Origin: Neoaquamicrobium sediminum
GTDB taxonomy: Bacteria > Pseudomonadota > Alphaproteobacteria > Rhizobiales > Rhizobiaceae
Direction: 5' to 3'
Assembly (NCBI RefSeq): GCF_013240295.1
Contig: NZ_JABETK010000002.1
Coordinates: 930,001 to 994,000, forward strand
DNA length: 64,000 nucleotides
Part shown: piece by piece, positions 41,401 to 50,503 of the stretch
Layout of the letters: the number at the start of each line of letters is the position of its first letter
Numbering within the stretch: the stretch's first letter is position 1
Notes under the pieces: generated by a model
The model's input: the letters and a program-made list of their open reading frames with translations, nothing else
Told to the model about the DNA's origin: nothing
The model's database searches: none
Translations under genes and position numbers: made by a program

Positions 41401-41604
41401 ATGACCACAGAAGCAGAGACTCGCCAGCGCTTGGATGCGCTCGCAGAGCAGTTCATCAAAGACGCTAAGGCAATTGATCCGAGCATCGTTGACGCATGGG
41501 GCGGATACGACCTCAGCGAGAGCCCGCATCAGCGCTTGCACCACATCTATCTAGGTCGGGCTGAGACGCCATTCGTGCGGCAGCGGAAAGGCGGTGCAGC
41601 ATGA
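41401..41604 (+). CDS. Hypothetical protein, 67 aa (element)
   Basis: First gene inside the left end, with GAAGGAG before ATG 41401. Predicted mostly helical and acidic at the N-terminus (TEAETRQRLDALAEQFIKDAKAIDPS) with a HQRLHHIYLGR segment. No recognised domain. Its stop overlaps the next start by four bases (ATGA), so it belongs to a translationally coupled set of four small genes. Confidence 0.65.
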   Translation: MTTEAETRQRLDALAEQFIKDAKAIDPSIVDAWGGYDLSESPHQRLHHIYLGRAETPFVRQRKGGAA

Positions 41605-41825
41605 GCGCCCGCACCCCCAATGAGGACGCGTACTTCGATGCGCTCCATCGCAAGACATGTATCCTGGAATCGATGATCGAAGTCATCTTTGATCGGGTCT
41701 CCGACAGAATGGACGACAATCGTGATTTCGTCGTTGATAACTTGCTCGACGCAGCCCGTGAAATCACGCGCGAGCTTCCGCCAATGGTCCTTGAAGACCC
41801 TGAGCAATGGCAGGCGCGGCCATGA
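41601..41825 (+). CDS. Hypothetical protein, 74 aa (element)
   Basis: Short acidic helical protein (YFDALHRKTCILESMIEVIFDRVSD). Overlaps its neighbours by four bases on both sides. No family recognised. Confidence 0.65.
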   Translation: MSARTPNEDAYFDALHRKTCILESMIEVIFDRVSDRMDDNRDFVVDNLLDAAREITRELPPMVLEDPEQWQARP

Positions 41826-42124
41826 ACGTCAGCGAACGCGAGGAAGACGCCCCCATCGGCGTCGAGATGCTGTCAGAGCCCGTCGTGGTGCAAGACACAT
41901 TCGTGACCGGCATGGCCGACGTTGAGACCATCGACGCTGAGGGGACGCTTCGGCTGACGTTCTTCACCAAGCGGCGCTCCTCATACGGTGGCGACGACTT
42001 CACCATCGAGGCTCGACTGGTTGTCTCGTCCACGTTGGCCTTGACGATTGCCAAGACCATTGTGAGGCACTTCGGCTTGAAATGTCTCAACGCGGCATGC
42101 GGTGCGGTACGGAGGCTGAACTAG
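41822..42124 (+). CDS. Hypothetical protein, 100 aa (element)
   Basis: ATG 41822 (MNVSEREEDAPIGVEML) overlaps the preceding stop; the longer start at 41807 is less likely. Contains a beta-rich centre (GTLRLTFFTKRRSSYGG) and IEARLVVSSTLALTIAKTI. Pattern suggests a small beta-sheet protein; no function assigned. Confidence 0.62.
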   Translation: MNVSEREEDAPIGVEMLSEPVVVQDTFVTGMADVETIDAEGTLRLTFFTKRRSSYGGDDFTIEARLVVSSTLALTIAKTIVRHFGLKCLNAACGAVRRLN

Positions 42125-42126
42125 CG

Positions 42127-42321
42127 ATGACAACGCTGATCCTCACCGCCGCTGCATCGTTCGCGTTCGGCCTGCTGCTGGGCGACAGGCGGGCTGTGAA
42201 GCAGTGCAACGACATTCTGGACGCCAACATGCGCGATCTGTTCGCAGCAATCGGAGAGGAACGTAACGCCCTCCCCTCGGATGCTGACACACAGGACGAT
42301 GCTAGGCCGACAGTCCACTAA
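42127..42321 (+). CDS. Small single-pass membrane protein, 64 aa (element)
   Basis: ATG 42127 follows two bases after the previous stop. One N-terminal hydrophobic helix (LILTAAASFAFGLLLG) then a charged helical tail (DRRAVKQCNDILDANMRDLF). Size and topology would fit a holin-like or spanin-like lysis protein or a membrane anchor, but no lysin is adjacent, so the role is open. Confidence 0.55.
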   Translation: MTTLILTAAASFAFGLLLGDRRAVKQCNDILDANMRDLFAAIGEERNALPSDADTQDDARPTVH

Positions 42322-42405
42322 AGGCGCACCGGCTTCGTAGGCCAGCGCCCTGCCGCTCGCGCTTTCCTTCGGGCGCGGGCGGCTCACCAATCACCGGAGG
42401 TTCCC

Positions 42406-42789
42406 ATGCCCGAGAACACGCCACGCAAGCGCATGTCATCGAAGCGCAGGCACCACATCTTTTCGGAACACTGCACCGGCCACAACGTCGCGCCGTGCTG
42501 CATCTGTGATGAGCCGATCCATCGCACCAAGGATCGGTGGATCATCGAGCATGTTCGCCCCCTCGCCCTGCTGGGCAAGGACACCAACACGAACTGCGCC
42601 CCGGCGCATTATCTATGCGGCATCGCTAAAACCGCCACAGAAGCCCGCACAGTGGCGAAAGCCAAAAGGCAGGCTGGGACAGCGGAAATCGGCCAGAGCG
42701 CACCACGGAGCCACCCTGAGTCAAAGCGCGGCTTTTGGAAGCCAAAGGACGCATTCTATGATTGGCAGCTCGGCAGATATGTGCGGTGA
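42406..42789 (+). CDS. HNH-endonuclease-like zinc protein, 127 aa (element)
   Basis: Zinc-binding pair CCICDEPI near residue 31 and, after WIIEHVRPLALLGKDTNTNCAP, HYLCG near residue 68, matching an HNH core in which the His follows the first strand and NCAPAHYLC supplies the later ligands. HNH proteins in phages often act with terminases or as homing nucleases. Basic N-terminus (RKRMSSKRRHH). RBS-like GGAGG precedes ATG 42406. Confidence 0.65.
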   Translation: MPENTPRKRMSSKRRHHIFSEHCTGHNVAPCCICDEPIHRTKDRWIIEHVRPLALLGKDTNTNCAPAHYLCGIAKTATEARTVAKAKRQAGTAEIGQSAPRSHPESKRGFWKPKDAFYDWQLGRYVR

Positions 42790-42834
42790 TATAATCCGCT
42801 CTTCATTTTCACCTTCCAGACCAGCGGCGAAGCC

Positions 42835-43357
42835 ATGAAACGGTACACACTATTTCTCGGCATTGTTCTCGTGTTGGCGAGCACTCAGGTGCGGGCGCAG
42901 TCGTTCGAAGACCATGCTGCGACCCTACAGAGACTGCCAGACATTGAACGGCTGTATGTTCTCAAAAGCGCAGAGAACGCCATCAATGCGAAGTTCAAAT
43001 TGATTTCGAGGACCCGATCAATGCTGAGGACAGCTATCTGTGGGCAAAAAAGTCATAGCTGGGTGCTATGTAATGCTCTGGAGGTTGGCAACAGAGTCGG
43101 GCTCGGCGGCACTTGCCGAATCCTACCGCCACGTCGCAGATGTCTGGTCCATGAATATCAGGGGCGAACTGTCCACAGACGACGCAGCCAAGGAGCATGA
43201 CCAACTCCATCGCGCGAGGCGGGTATTATTCGAGAGCGAACTCGCGAAGGTCAGAAATGCTCCAACTAGGGTGGATTTCGATGTGCTGAATGGCCTGTCT
43301 AGTGAAATCACCAGTGCGATCTACGGCAGCAGTGTCATCCGGGCGAGTAGAGACTAA
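42835..43357 (+). CDS. Secreted protein of unknown function, two frameshifts (element)
   Basis: Starts with a clear signal peptide (LFLGIVLVLASTQVRAQ). Two single-base losses break it: a T after AAATT near 43001 and an A in the run at about 43044-43049. Adding both joins AKFKFDFEDPINAEDSYLWAKKV to CYVMLWRLATESGSAALAESYRHV and the C-terminal helices, giving about 174 residues. The frames change 1 to 3 to 2 exactly as two deletions require. Helical mature domain; no known family. Confidence 0.65.
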
Positions 43358-43554
43358 TTATCGAACGTCGCATGCGCACATCGCGAGATGGCCGCTCTCA
43401 TTATTCAGCGCTATCAGGCCAGAGATTACATGGACCTGATCGACTGGAGCATCCTCGACCGACCAAACGCTGATGTATCATACGATGCTCCATCGGCCTT
43501 GCCGATGAACGGTCGCGGGGTCGACACAATGGCGACATTCCACAAGTTCGGCTC

Positions 43555-43767
43555 TTATGTGGCCCCGGCGGATGAGGTCCGGTTGCCGTTGGGCAGTCTT
43601 GTCTGAATTGAGGGGCCGTGGCTCGCACCCTGTGCCAGCGATGCTTTCGCGCCCATCTCCCACGCCGCCACGACCTCAGCAACGGTGAGGCCGCTTGATT
43701 CTGCGGCCTCCGCGAATGACCGGCCCACGCGTAGCAGGGCGATGGCCGTCTTTTCCTGGGTGGTCAT
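43555..43767 (-). CDS. Small helix-turn-helix-like protein, 70 aa (element)
   Basis: Follows the tailspike gene by three bases. The segment ALLRVGRSFAEAAESSGLTVAEVVAAW looks like a helix-turn-helix. It may be a tail-end regulator or a small structural cofactor of the spike; no family identified. Confidence 0.5.
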   Translation of the reverse strand: MTTQEKTAIALLRVGRSFAEAAESSGLTVAEVVAAWEMGAKASLAQGASHGPSIQTRLPNGNRTSSAGAT

Positions 43768-43770
43768 GAT

Positions 43771-46224
43771 CTAGACCCCTTCCACCTGGGCCGTGGTGGC
43801 ATCGATCATCACGATCAGCTTCATCTCACGCGGACCGATTGTAACATTGGTTGCATTCGGGCAGCGCAACCCGGCACTGTGCGTCAGAGTGATGCTGTCC
43901 GTGGATGAGGCGTTCCGCAGGAAGAAGAACGGGCGGTTTGCCGTGTCAGCGGGAACTCTGAGAACGTTGATCGTCGCTGCCGCGCTAAGTGACATGAGGG
44001 TGTTGGTAACTGTCATGTCGTTCGAGACTACATTTCCAGCAACCCAACCACTTCCGGCGAACATCTCCGCAACGCGAAGGCTGTCGCCCTGGCGTGTGGT
44101 TTCATTGTTCACGTTGTATTTCGACGTGATGTCCGTCAACCCGGTCGTCTCGCGCACCCGGTAGAGCGTATCCGCCGCCGTGATCCGGTTTGGACCAAGA
44201 TGGATTAGCGACGTGTCACTCGTATCAATTGGATCGTAGCGCACGCCAATCGTGGATGCTCCGGTCGGCATGGTGATCAGGTTGTGGTAGACTTGGATGT
44301 CCGAGCACCGCATGTTTGTGGAATGCTCGGTAATCAGAATGCCCGGCGCAGCCGCGATTGCCACGTTCGGGTTTTCATACCTGATGATGTTATCGTGGAT
44401 TTTTGATCGCCGCCCGGACCCGGATGACGAGCCAAGCCGGATGCCGCCATCGCCGCAATCCAGAATCAGATTGTCGTGGATGTTCAGCTTCTCGTTGTAT
44501 TTGAGATAGCCCGAGGAAATGTACATTCCGCTCAGCAAGATGCCGAAATTCGACCCTGTCATCTTGACCGCTCGGTAGGTGTCGAGGTTCGCCAGAGTGC
44601 GCGGAGCCGCCGTCGCCAGCGTCAGGACGTTCCCGGCAACATTTGTGATTTCAGCGAAGAACCAATCTTCATTGGTGCGCTGCGAGAACATCGCAACCCA
44701 ATTACCGATGGCGAACCCCGTCGCGTCAGCCAGTGTAAGCGTCGTAGACCCGCTAACGGCGGTGCCCTTCGTAGAAACCTCGCTATCGATGTGAATGCCA
44801 GAGCCTATGACGGTGTTATCGTGGATATGAAGGTTGCTCGTTCCAAGAGACCCCCACATCCCAGATGAGCCGCAGCACATGACAGTGTTGTCATGGACCG
44901 AGCCTTGCGACGACCCCACCTGTGGCCCGATAGCCCAATTAGCCGCGCTAATCAGCGTGTTCTGATGCGCCGCAGGGACATTCAGCAGGGCAATTCCGGT
45001 TGCAACGGTAGTGCTCGCCACGCTGACGACGCGAATTACGCTATCGACGCCACTCGCACTCACATGGATCGTAGAATTGATGTCCTCGACCGTCCAGCCT
45101 TCAGCCTGATTGGACATCGTCAGGGTGAGCGTCGAGCCGTTCGTGTAAGCCGCACCACTGATGGTCAGGTCGCCTGAAGGCGTCAGGCTGATGCCGCCGA
45201 AGAATATTCCAAGGTTCTGGCTGGCGAAGAAATCATTACCGGCAACGTGAATTCGCTTGTTCTGGCGCGAGATAGAAACGCCATTGTCAGCCGAGAACCG
45301 AACAGTGTTGTTGGTGTATTTGATATTCTCGGCGTATAGGATACCCGCGTCTTTCGTCCGCTCAAAAACATTATCCTGAACGATCAGCGAACCCTTGATG
45401 TTCGATGACCAGAACGGAACGTTCGGGATGTTCCTGAATGTACATTTTTCGATTATGACATCAGCCGGGTCAGCATCGCCGTCGAAACGGATGTTAAACG
45501 CCTGGAGCATGCCATAGCTGGAATAGTCAGAGAGCGACGTATAAGGGAATGTCGCGCGGACAGCTTGGCCGTCAAAGTCGATCCCACTGATCGAGAACCC
45601 GGAAATTCGGGTTCCGGTCGTTGGGTTGCGGCTACACAGAATCGGGACAATGCCTTGGTTGGCCGTCCATCGGGTTCTGGTCCTGTGCTCTCCCGTGATA
45701 ACGATGTTAGCGCCAGCGGGTGGATTAACCGCTGTGGCGAAGTGAAAGGTACCGGCAGGGAAGTGGACGGGACGACCAACGGTCAGTGCTGCCGCAGCAA
45801 CCGACGACACCGACGACACGCCGGTAGGATCAGCTCCAAGCGAAAGCACGTTGATTATTGGGTCGGCAATCTCATACCATGTGCCGTTGCCGTTTTGCCC
45901 CTTGCCGGCATGGGAGGGCTCGGAAAGCACTTTCTTGTAGAGTGCACCGCCGCCATCACCTGCTGCAGCGTAGCCTGCCGTCTGATACCACTCGGGGTCG
46001 GATAGCGGCACATCAGCCTGTACGGCGGCAATGGTGGCTAGGTTTGAAAGGATCGGACGGTTGGTAAGATCGTCGTAATCTCCCGTTGTCGCGACCGTCG
46101 CCAGATCGCCGGGAGCGACAAACGGCCCCTTGTTTTCCATGCCCTTCCCGTCAGAACGCCAGCCGAGAACCTTGTCGGCTTCGTTGCGAGGGAATTGCCA
46201 AGTCAGTCGAGCAGCGTTGCTCAT
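43771..46224 (-). CDS. Phage tailspike/tail-fibre protein with right-handed beta-helix
   Basis: 817 residues. N-terminus has the tail-fibre phrase GDYDDLTNRPILSNLATIAAVQAD and a GDGGGALYK strand, typical of head-binding modules. The centre is a long parallel beta-helix with recurring NTV/HDN-type rungs: IEKCTFRNI, VQDNVFERTKDAGILY, IKYTNNTVRFSADNGVSI, VHDNTVMCCGSSGMW, LHIHDNTVIGSG, LNIHDNLILDCGDGGI. Pectate-lyase-like spikes cleave host surface polysaccharide. The C-terminal region (from about 700) resembles a trimerisation domain. RBS AGAAGGAG precedes ATG. It sits after the internal-virion-like gene. Confidence 0.85.
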   Translation of the reverse strand: MSNAARLTWQFPRNEADKVLGWRSDGKGMENKGPFVAPGDLATVATTGDYDDLTNRPILSNLATIAAVQADVPLSDPEWYQTAGYAAAGDGGGALYKKVLSEPSHAGKGQNGNGTWYEIADPIINVLSLGADPTGVSSVSSVAAAALTVGRPVHFPAGTFHFATAVNPPAGANIVITGEHRTRTRWTANQGIVPILCSRNPTTGTRISGFSISGIDFDGQAVRATFPYTSLSDYSSYGMLQAFNIRFDGDADPADVIIEKCTFRNIPNVPFWSSNIKGSLIVQDNVFERTKDAGILYAENIKYTNNTVRFSADNGVSISRQNKRIHVAGNDFFASQNLGIFFGGISLTPSGDLTISGAAYTNGSTLTLTMSNQAEGWTVEDINSTIHVSASGVDSVIRVVSVASTTVATGIALLNVPAAHQNTLISAANWAIGPQVGSSQGSVHDNTVMCCGSSGMWGSLGTSNLHIHDNTVIGSGIHIDSEVSTKGTAVSGSTTLTLADATGFAIGNWVAMFSQRTNEDWFFAEITNVAGNVLTLATAAPRTLANLDTYRAVKMTGSNFGILLSGMYISSGYLKYNEKLNIHDNLILDCGDGGIRLGSSSGSGRRSKIHDNIIRYENPNVAIAAAPGILITEHSTNMRCSDIQVYHNLITMPTGASTIGVRYDPIDTSDTSLIHLGPNRITAADTLYRVRETTGLTDITSKYNVNNETTRQGDSLRVAEMFAGSGWVAGNVVSNDMTVTNTLMSLSAAATINVLRVPADTANRPFFFLRNASSTDSITLTHSAGLRCPNATNVTIGPREMKLIVMIDATTAQVEGV

Positions 46225-46326
46225 GTAGTAGGCTCCTTCTAAGGGACGGGCGCGTCATCACGACGGGCCAAAGACCTTGCCTAAGGGTCGGTTCGGCTAA
46301 GCGGCAGCGCCGCTATATCTTCGGGA

Positions 46327-49300
46327 TCAGTCGAGACCCTCCTTGAGTTCAGGGACGACCATGCCGTCGATGAACCACCGCCAGTAGGGCAGGCTCGCAT
46401 ATGGCGTCAGACGCCGCGCCGCCGATATGTCACCGGGCGTCAATGCCGGTTTTTCGCCATTGACGGCGCGTCGGGCGTTCTCAAATCCCATGCTCAGGAG
46501 CCCGACCGTATCGCTTGCACCGCCAAACGAGGGGCCAAGGAAGCTGCCCACCGTGGACCGCACCGCGTACCGGCTTGCCGGCTGCCTCTGGTCCGCATCG
46601 GGGAACAGAGCCGCCGCGCCAGTGTAGAGACCGGGCGCGTTCGCCTTCTCCAGCGCGTTGTTGATTTCGAAGGCAACGGAGAAGATGCCGGAGCGATCCA
46701 GGCCCTCGGCAACCCACGTGCCCGGATTGTCAGACACGGGCCGGCCCGATTCCGTCTGCTTTAGCCAGTAGATGAACATGCCGATTGTCGACATGCCCAC
46801 CATGCCGCCGACAAACCGCGCCTTGTCCTCCTGCAAACCACGGATCAAAACCCGCTGGTTCGATGCCAGAGCGAAGGACCGGAATTGCAGGAGGGAGCGC
46901 CCGAGCGGCGTATTAGCCAACAGGGGGACGTCGCCCACGCCCTTTGTGACGATGATGGAATCCACGTCCTTGTTGATGGCCGCGCGATACATACGGCGAA
47001 GCACGGCGGTGCCGGCATCGTCGCCCCATGCCTCACTATTCGCCACCCTTACGCCGTCGAGCGTTTCGCCATGCGTGGCAAACAGCTTGCCGAGCTGCTC
47101 TGCCCTTCCCTCACCTACGCCGAGAAAGCCCATATAAGCCTGCTCTCGCTTGGGCAGGGCATCGAAGCCTTTCGCCGCTGCCGTCTCTGCGTTTTGCAGG
47201 ATGCGGTTTTGCGTCAGCACAGAGGCAATCGTTTTCTGAAAGTCGTTCCAGTGCAGCAGGCCTGTCATCCGAGAGAAGCCCGTCGCAGCGTTATCAAGGA
47301 AACGCTCGAACGGAGAGCGTACCGCGTAAGGGTCCGTCAGCTCCGCCAGCGTGGCGAGGCGGCTTGCCAAGGCGCGTTCCGAAATGGCACCGGCAATCTT
47401 TGCCTCTTTTGCCGAGAGCTTCACCGCATCGAGATTGCGGATCAGGGGGACAATTGCCCCCGACGTGTAATCCTTGAGGCCGTGAACCATGGCAGGTCGC
47501 ACCGCGTCCGTGAGCGATGCGATCACCACACCACCAAGAGCCCGCATATAGTTGAAGGTGTTCGCCGCCCTGCCGACGCGCGCCCACGTCGTATGCTGGA
47601 CTTCCGGCCTGTAATGACCGCGCAGTAGATCCCGCACGCCCTCAATATCGCGAATATCAGCCTTCTCGCGGGCCGTGAGCTTGTCCAGCGCCTTCTGGCG
47701 TTCATTGGCCGGCAGCTTCTCAGCAGCCGCACGCAGCCGCTTGTAATCGTCCTTTATCTCCGCAAATGCTCCCTCCATGTCGGGAGAGCCGAAGCGCTCG
47801 GTAAGTTCAATGTCGCTCGACATCAGCCGCGCATAGCGTCGGCCGACAAACTCAATGTCGCTGTCCAGGAACTTCTCGATCTTGGCGTCAGGAATGTTGA
47901 AGGTGCGTTCCTTCAACGGCCCCCGAGCGCCAATCTTTAGGTCCGTAGGCAATGCCCCGTCGTAGGTGCGGCCCGTCACCTTGTCGTAGATTTCTTCGAC
48001 CAGCTCATTCAGGTAATCCTCGCGGTCGGCATCGTTCAGGAAGTCACCGAACCCGCGCCGTTCCGTCTCCTGCAACGAAGCATTCAGCCGTGCGATCCGT
48101 TCGCGGTCCAGATCATCAAGGACACGGTTCACACGCGCCGCCATGTCCTTCATTGCCTCGGAGGTCGCAAAGCGCGGCTGCTGGAAATCGACACCGGCAC
48201 GCGACATGGCATCAAGCATGCGCTCGAAATCCGCCGCCGAGCGGGCAGCATCGACATCACCCACGCGAACCTGAAATTCGCCCCGAATGTCGGCATCGAG
48301 CGCATCGAGGAAATCGCGGATTGATGGGCGCTCCGACACCGTGTCACGCGCACCCGCTCGCACCGTGCCAGCGTCGTTCAAGAAACCTTCTTCCCAAGCT
48401 CGCAGCACAATGTCATCGAGACCGAGCCCGCCCTTCGGGTTCAGCTTTGCCTTGCGCGATTTGCGCAGCAGGCCGGGAACCTTGCGCAGCTCAGGCAGAA
48501 CGGCAGCCAGTTCGCCATTCGGGTCATAGATGCCATCACGCTGCTTGCGCAGCCATTCCGAAAGCCGTTCGGGCTGTTGTGGACGCTCGCCGGCATTGAA
48601 ACGACGGATGAACTGGACGATTTCCGCCTCTGGCAGATCGTCAGCGTCAATCTCGCCCGCCTCGACACGCTGCCGCATATCCTCCTGACGGCGCAGGATG
48701 CCCAGCTCCGTTTCGTTCTTTTCCCGCTGGAGCGTCAACACACGACGATCAACGCGACCACGAGAGCGGGCGATTTCCTCATCAAGCGCACCGGAGAGCC
48801 AGTCACGCACGATTTGCTTGAACTCGCCTTCATGCGCCTCAATGAGCGGGCGATTATAGACGCGGCTGAAATACGATTCCGCAGTGCCAACCTGCACGTC
48901 CTCGGACAGCAACCCAGCCGAGACCGCGCGATCCTTCAACGGTTCGATGACATGCTTGCGCCAGGCTGCGGCTGCCTTCTCGACACCGGGAAGATTGCTC
49001 TTGTCACCACGGCGCATTGCCATGCCGACAGCTTCCCGAAACTCGCGCTCAGTCAGCTTTAGCCCTGCCTTGCGCGCTTCGCTGTATGCCTTGCGCTGGA
49101 CTTCAAGCGCCTGGACAACCGCGCCACGTGCGTATTCGTGCATGGCAGTCTCAGCCGCCATGTCGCCCGCCCCGCGCAGGTTCTTCTTGAGATAGACCGG
49201 CGTGTCCATCATCTGGGAGGCAATCGAGCGAACCGCCTTTGACGGGCTGGTCATGGTCCTTAGCTGCGGGTTCAACTGCGCCGTGGCGTTCGCCACTTTC

Positions 49301-50097
49301 GAAGCCGCACCGCCCGCGATCGACAGATCATCAAGCGTGGTTGTGGGAGCCGCAGCAGCACCCGCGCTTTGGGCTCGCGCCTCGTCGGCAATGTCGGTCA
49401 ACTCCTTGTGCAGCACATCGGTTGCCGCGTCGAACTCCGGCGCCCGCGCTTCATCGAGAAGCTTCCCGGCCTTGCTCCAGGCCACATGGTTGAACGCCTT
49501 CGCAACGCCCATGCCTAGCACCCCGCCAAGAATGGCAGAGCCGCCAATGTTGAGCGCGCTTTCCTGAACCGTTCGCGTCTCCTGCGTGGTCTGTAGGCCC
49601 AGCTCTTGAATAGCCGTGGCCCCAGCAGCAGCCGTGCCGACAGAGAGCGCCGAGCGGCCAAGGGCATATCCGCCCCGCCCTGCCCTGACCAATGCGCCGC
49701 CAGGAAGCAGGATCGTAGGATCAATGAGGCTAGCGCCAATCGAGGTGCCAATACCGACCCACCCACCAGCGGCGAGCGTGTGACGGTCCTTTTCCTCCAT
49801 GTCGATGCCGGCTTTTACCGCCTGCGCCGCTTCCGGGTTGAATACTTCTTCGAAGCGGTCGGCGTGTTGCTCGTAGCCTTCGATATCCGAGTACACATCA
49901 TACTCATCATCCACTCGAAAGAAGTCATCAACCTGCCGACGCGGGGATGCCATGAACGAGCCGATTAGGTTCTCTTGCCGCCAGGCAGCCCCGGCAATCT
50001 CCGAGAAAGACGACGGCTCAGGCTGGCGCAGATGATCCAGAAGGCCGCGACGGTCCTCCTTTGCCATATCGAGAGGCTTTGAATAATCGAAGGGCAT
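46327..50097 (-). CDS. Very large phage internal-virion/ejection-like protein, 1256 aa
   Basis: Long alpha-helical protein with a glycine/alanine-rich hydrophobic stretch near residues 108-210 (GGWVGIGTSIGASLIDP; GGSAILGGVLGMGVAKAF) suited to membrane insertion, a charged coiled centre (DEEIARSRGRVDRRVLTLQREKNETELGILRRQEDM), and a C-terminal part containing LLQFRSFALASNQRVLIRGL and IGMFIYWLKQ. Architecture resembles podovirus internal core proteins that enter the host with DNA. No lysozyme or polymerase motif was recognised. It is the largest gene of the element and overlaps its upstream neighbour by one base. Function is inference from shape and context. Confidence 0.6.
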   Translation of the reverse strand: MPFDYSKPLDMAKEDRRGLLDHLRQPEPSSFSEIAGAAWRQENLIGSFMASPRRQVDDFFRVDDEYDVYSDIEGYEQHADRFEEVFNPEAAQAVKAGIDMEEKDRHTLAAGGWVGIGTSIGASLIDPTILLPGGALVRAGRGGYALGRSALSVGTAAAGATAIQELGLQTTQETRTVQESALNIGGSAILGGVLGMGVAKAFNHVAWSKAGKLLDEARAPEFDAATDVLHKELTDIADEARAQSAGAAAAPTTTLDDLSIAGGAASKVANATAQLNPQLRTMTSPSKAVRSIASQMMDTPVYLKKNLRGAGDMAAETAMHEYARGAVVQALEVQRKAYSEARKAGLKLTEREFREAVGMAMRRGDKSNLPGVEKAAAAWRKHVIEPLKDRAVSAGLLSEDVQVGTAESYFSRVYNRPLIEAHEGEFKQIVRDWLSGALDEEIARSRGRVDRRVLTLQREKNETELGILRRQEDMRQRVEAGEIDADDLPEAEIVQFIRRFNAGERPQQPERLSEWLRKQRDGIYDPNGELAAVLPELRKVPGLLRKSRKAKLNPKGGLGLDDIVLRAWEEGFLNDAGTVRAGARDTVSERPSIRDFLDALDADIRGEFQVRVGDVDAARSAADFERMLDAMSRAGVDFQQPRFATSEAMKDMAARVNRVLDDLDRERIARLNASLQETERRGFGDFLNDADREDYLNELVEEIYDKVTGRTYDGALPTDLKIGARGPLKERTFNIPDAKIEKFLDSDIEFVGRRYARLMSSDIELTERFGSPDMEGAFAEIKDDYKRLRAAAEKLPANERQKALDKLTAREKADIRDIEGVRDLLRGHYRPEVQHTTWARVGRAANTFNYMRALGGVVIASLTDAVRPAMVHGLKDYTSGAIVPLIRNLDAVKLSAKEAKIAGAISERALASRLATLAELTDPYAVRSPFERFLDNAATGFSRMTGLLHWNDFQKTIASVLTQNRILQNAETAAAKGFDALPKREQAYMGFLGVGEGRAEQLGKLFATHGETLDGVRVANSEAWGDDAGTAVLRRMYRAAINKDVDSIIVTKGVGDVPLLANTPLGRSLLQFRSFALASNQRVLIRGLQEDKARFVGGMVGMSTIGMFIYWLKQTESGRPVSDNPGTWVAEGLDRSGIFSVAFEINNALEKANAPGLYTGAAALFPDADQRQPASRYAVRSTVGSFLGPSFGGASDTVGLLSMGFENARRAVNGEKPALTPGDISAARRLTPYASLPYWRWFIDGMVVPELKEGLD

Positions 50098-50333
50098 CAG
50101 AGGCGCGCCTCATCGCTATCGAACACGATGAACGTTCCGTGCCCCCGCGTTGCTGCCATGTGCTGCATCTTCTCAGCCATGCAAACGCAGTGAGCCAGTG
50201 CGCACGGGATGATGCCACCGCTGCCAAAGACGCCGGTTTGCCTGTTCTCGCAGACTTTCAGCTTGAACATGTCGCCGGCCATCGCGACGGCCTCGACCCG
50301 ATCCAGACGCTTGTGAAAGGCTTGCGCGCTCAT
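50097..50333 (-). CDS. Small phage protein, 78 aa, paralogue of the 60-aa protein (element)
   Basis: ATG 50333 overlaps the 57-aa gene's stop by four bases; a longer start at 50375 is rejected on that ground. N-terminal coiled segment FHKRLDRVEA, cysteine-containing middle (CALAHCVCMAEK), and C-terminal HMAATRGHGTFIVFDSDE, which matches HVAATRGRGQFIVLPGD of the 60-aa neighbour. See the finding on tandem paralogues. Confidence 0.6.
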   Translation of the reverse strand: MSAQAFHKRLDRVEAVAMAGDMFKLKVCENRQTGVFGSGGIIPCALAHCVCMAEKMQHMAATRGHGTFIVFDSDEARL

Positions 50334-50503
50334 GACGTCCATTCCTCTACGAACTTGATCGTGACGACATGGCACATGATGCCATCCGGGCCGGGGCGCA
50401 GGATGCCGGTGTTCTTGTCCACGATAGCGCGAATCCTGCGCTTCGCCCCCTCACGGGCAGCCTCAAGCTTCGCAAGCCTGCGCTCCAGTGACTTCGCGGT
50501 CAT
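50330..50503 (-). CDS. Small phage protein, 57 aa (element)
   Basis: Encodes MTAKSLERRLAKLEAAREGA followed by a basic stretch, KNTGILRPGPDGIMC and a terminal HVVTIKFVEEW strand. Its ATG overlaps the upstream stop (TGATG) and its stop overlaps the downstream start, so it fills the otherwise empty gap exactly. The N-terminal RLxKLE coil resembles both neighbours. Confidence 0.6.
   Translation of the reverse strand: MTAKSLERRLAKLEAAREGAKRRIRAIVDKNTGILRPGPDGIMCHVVTIKFVEEWTS

Noticed and set aside
43388-43606. 72-aa plus-strand ORF after the secreted element protein
   Set aside because: No RBS, and its 3' end overlaps the better supported minus-strand 70-aa gene; left out of the feature list, although a real small gene cannot be excluded.
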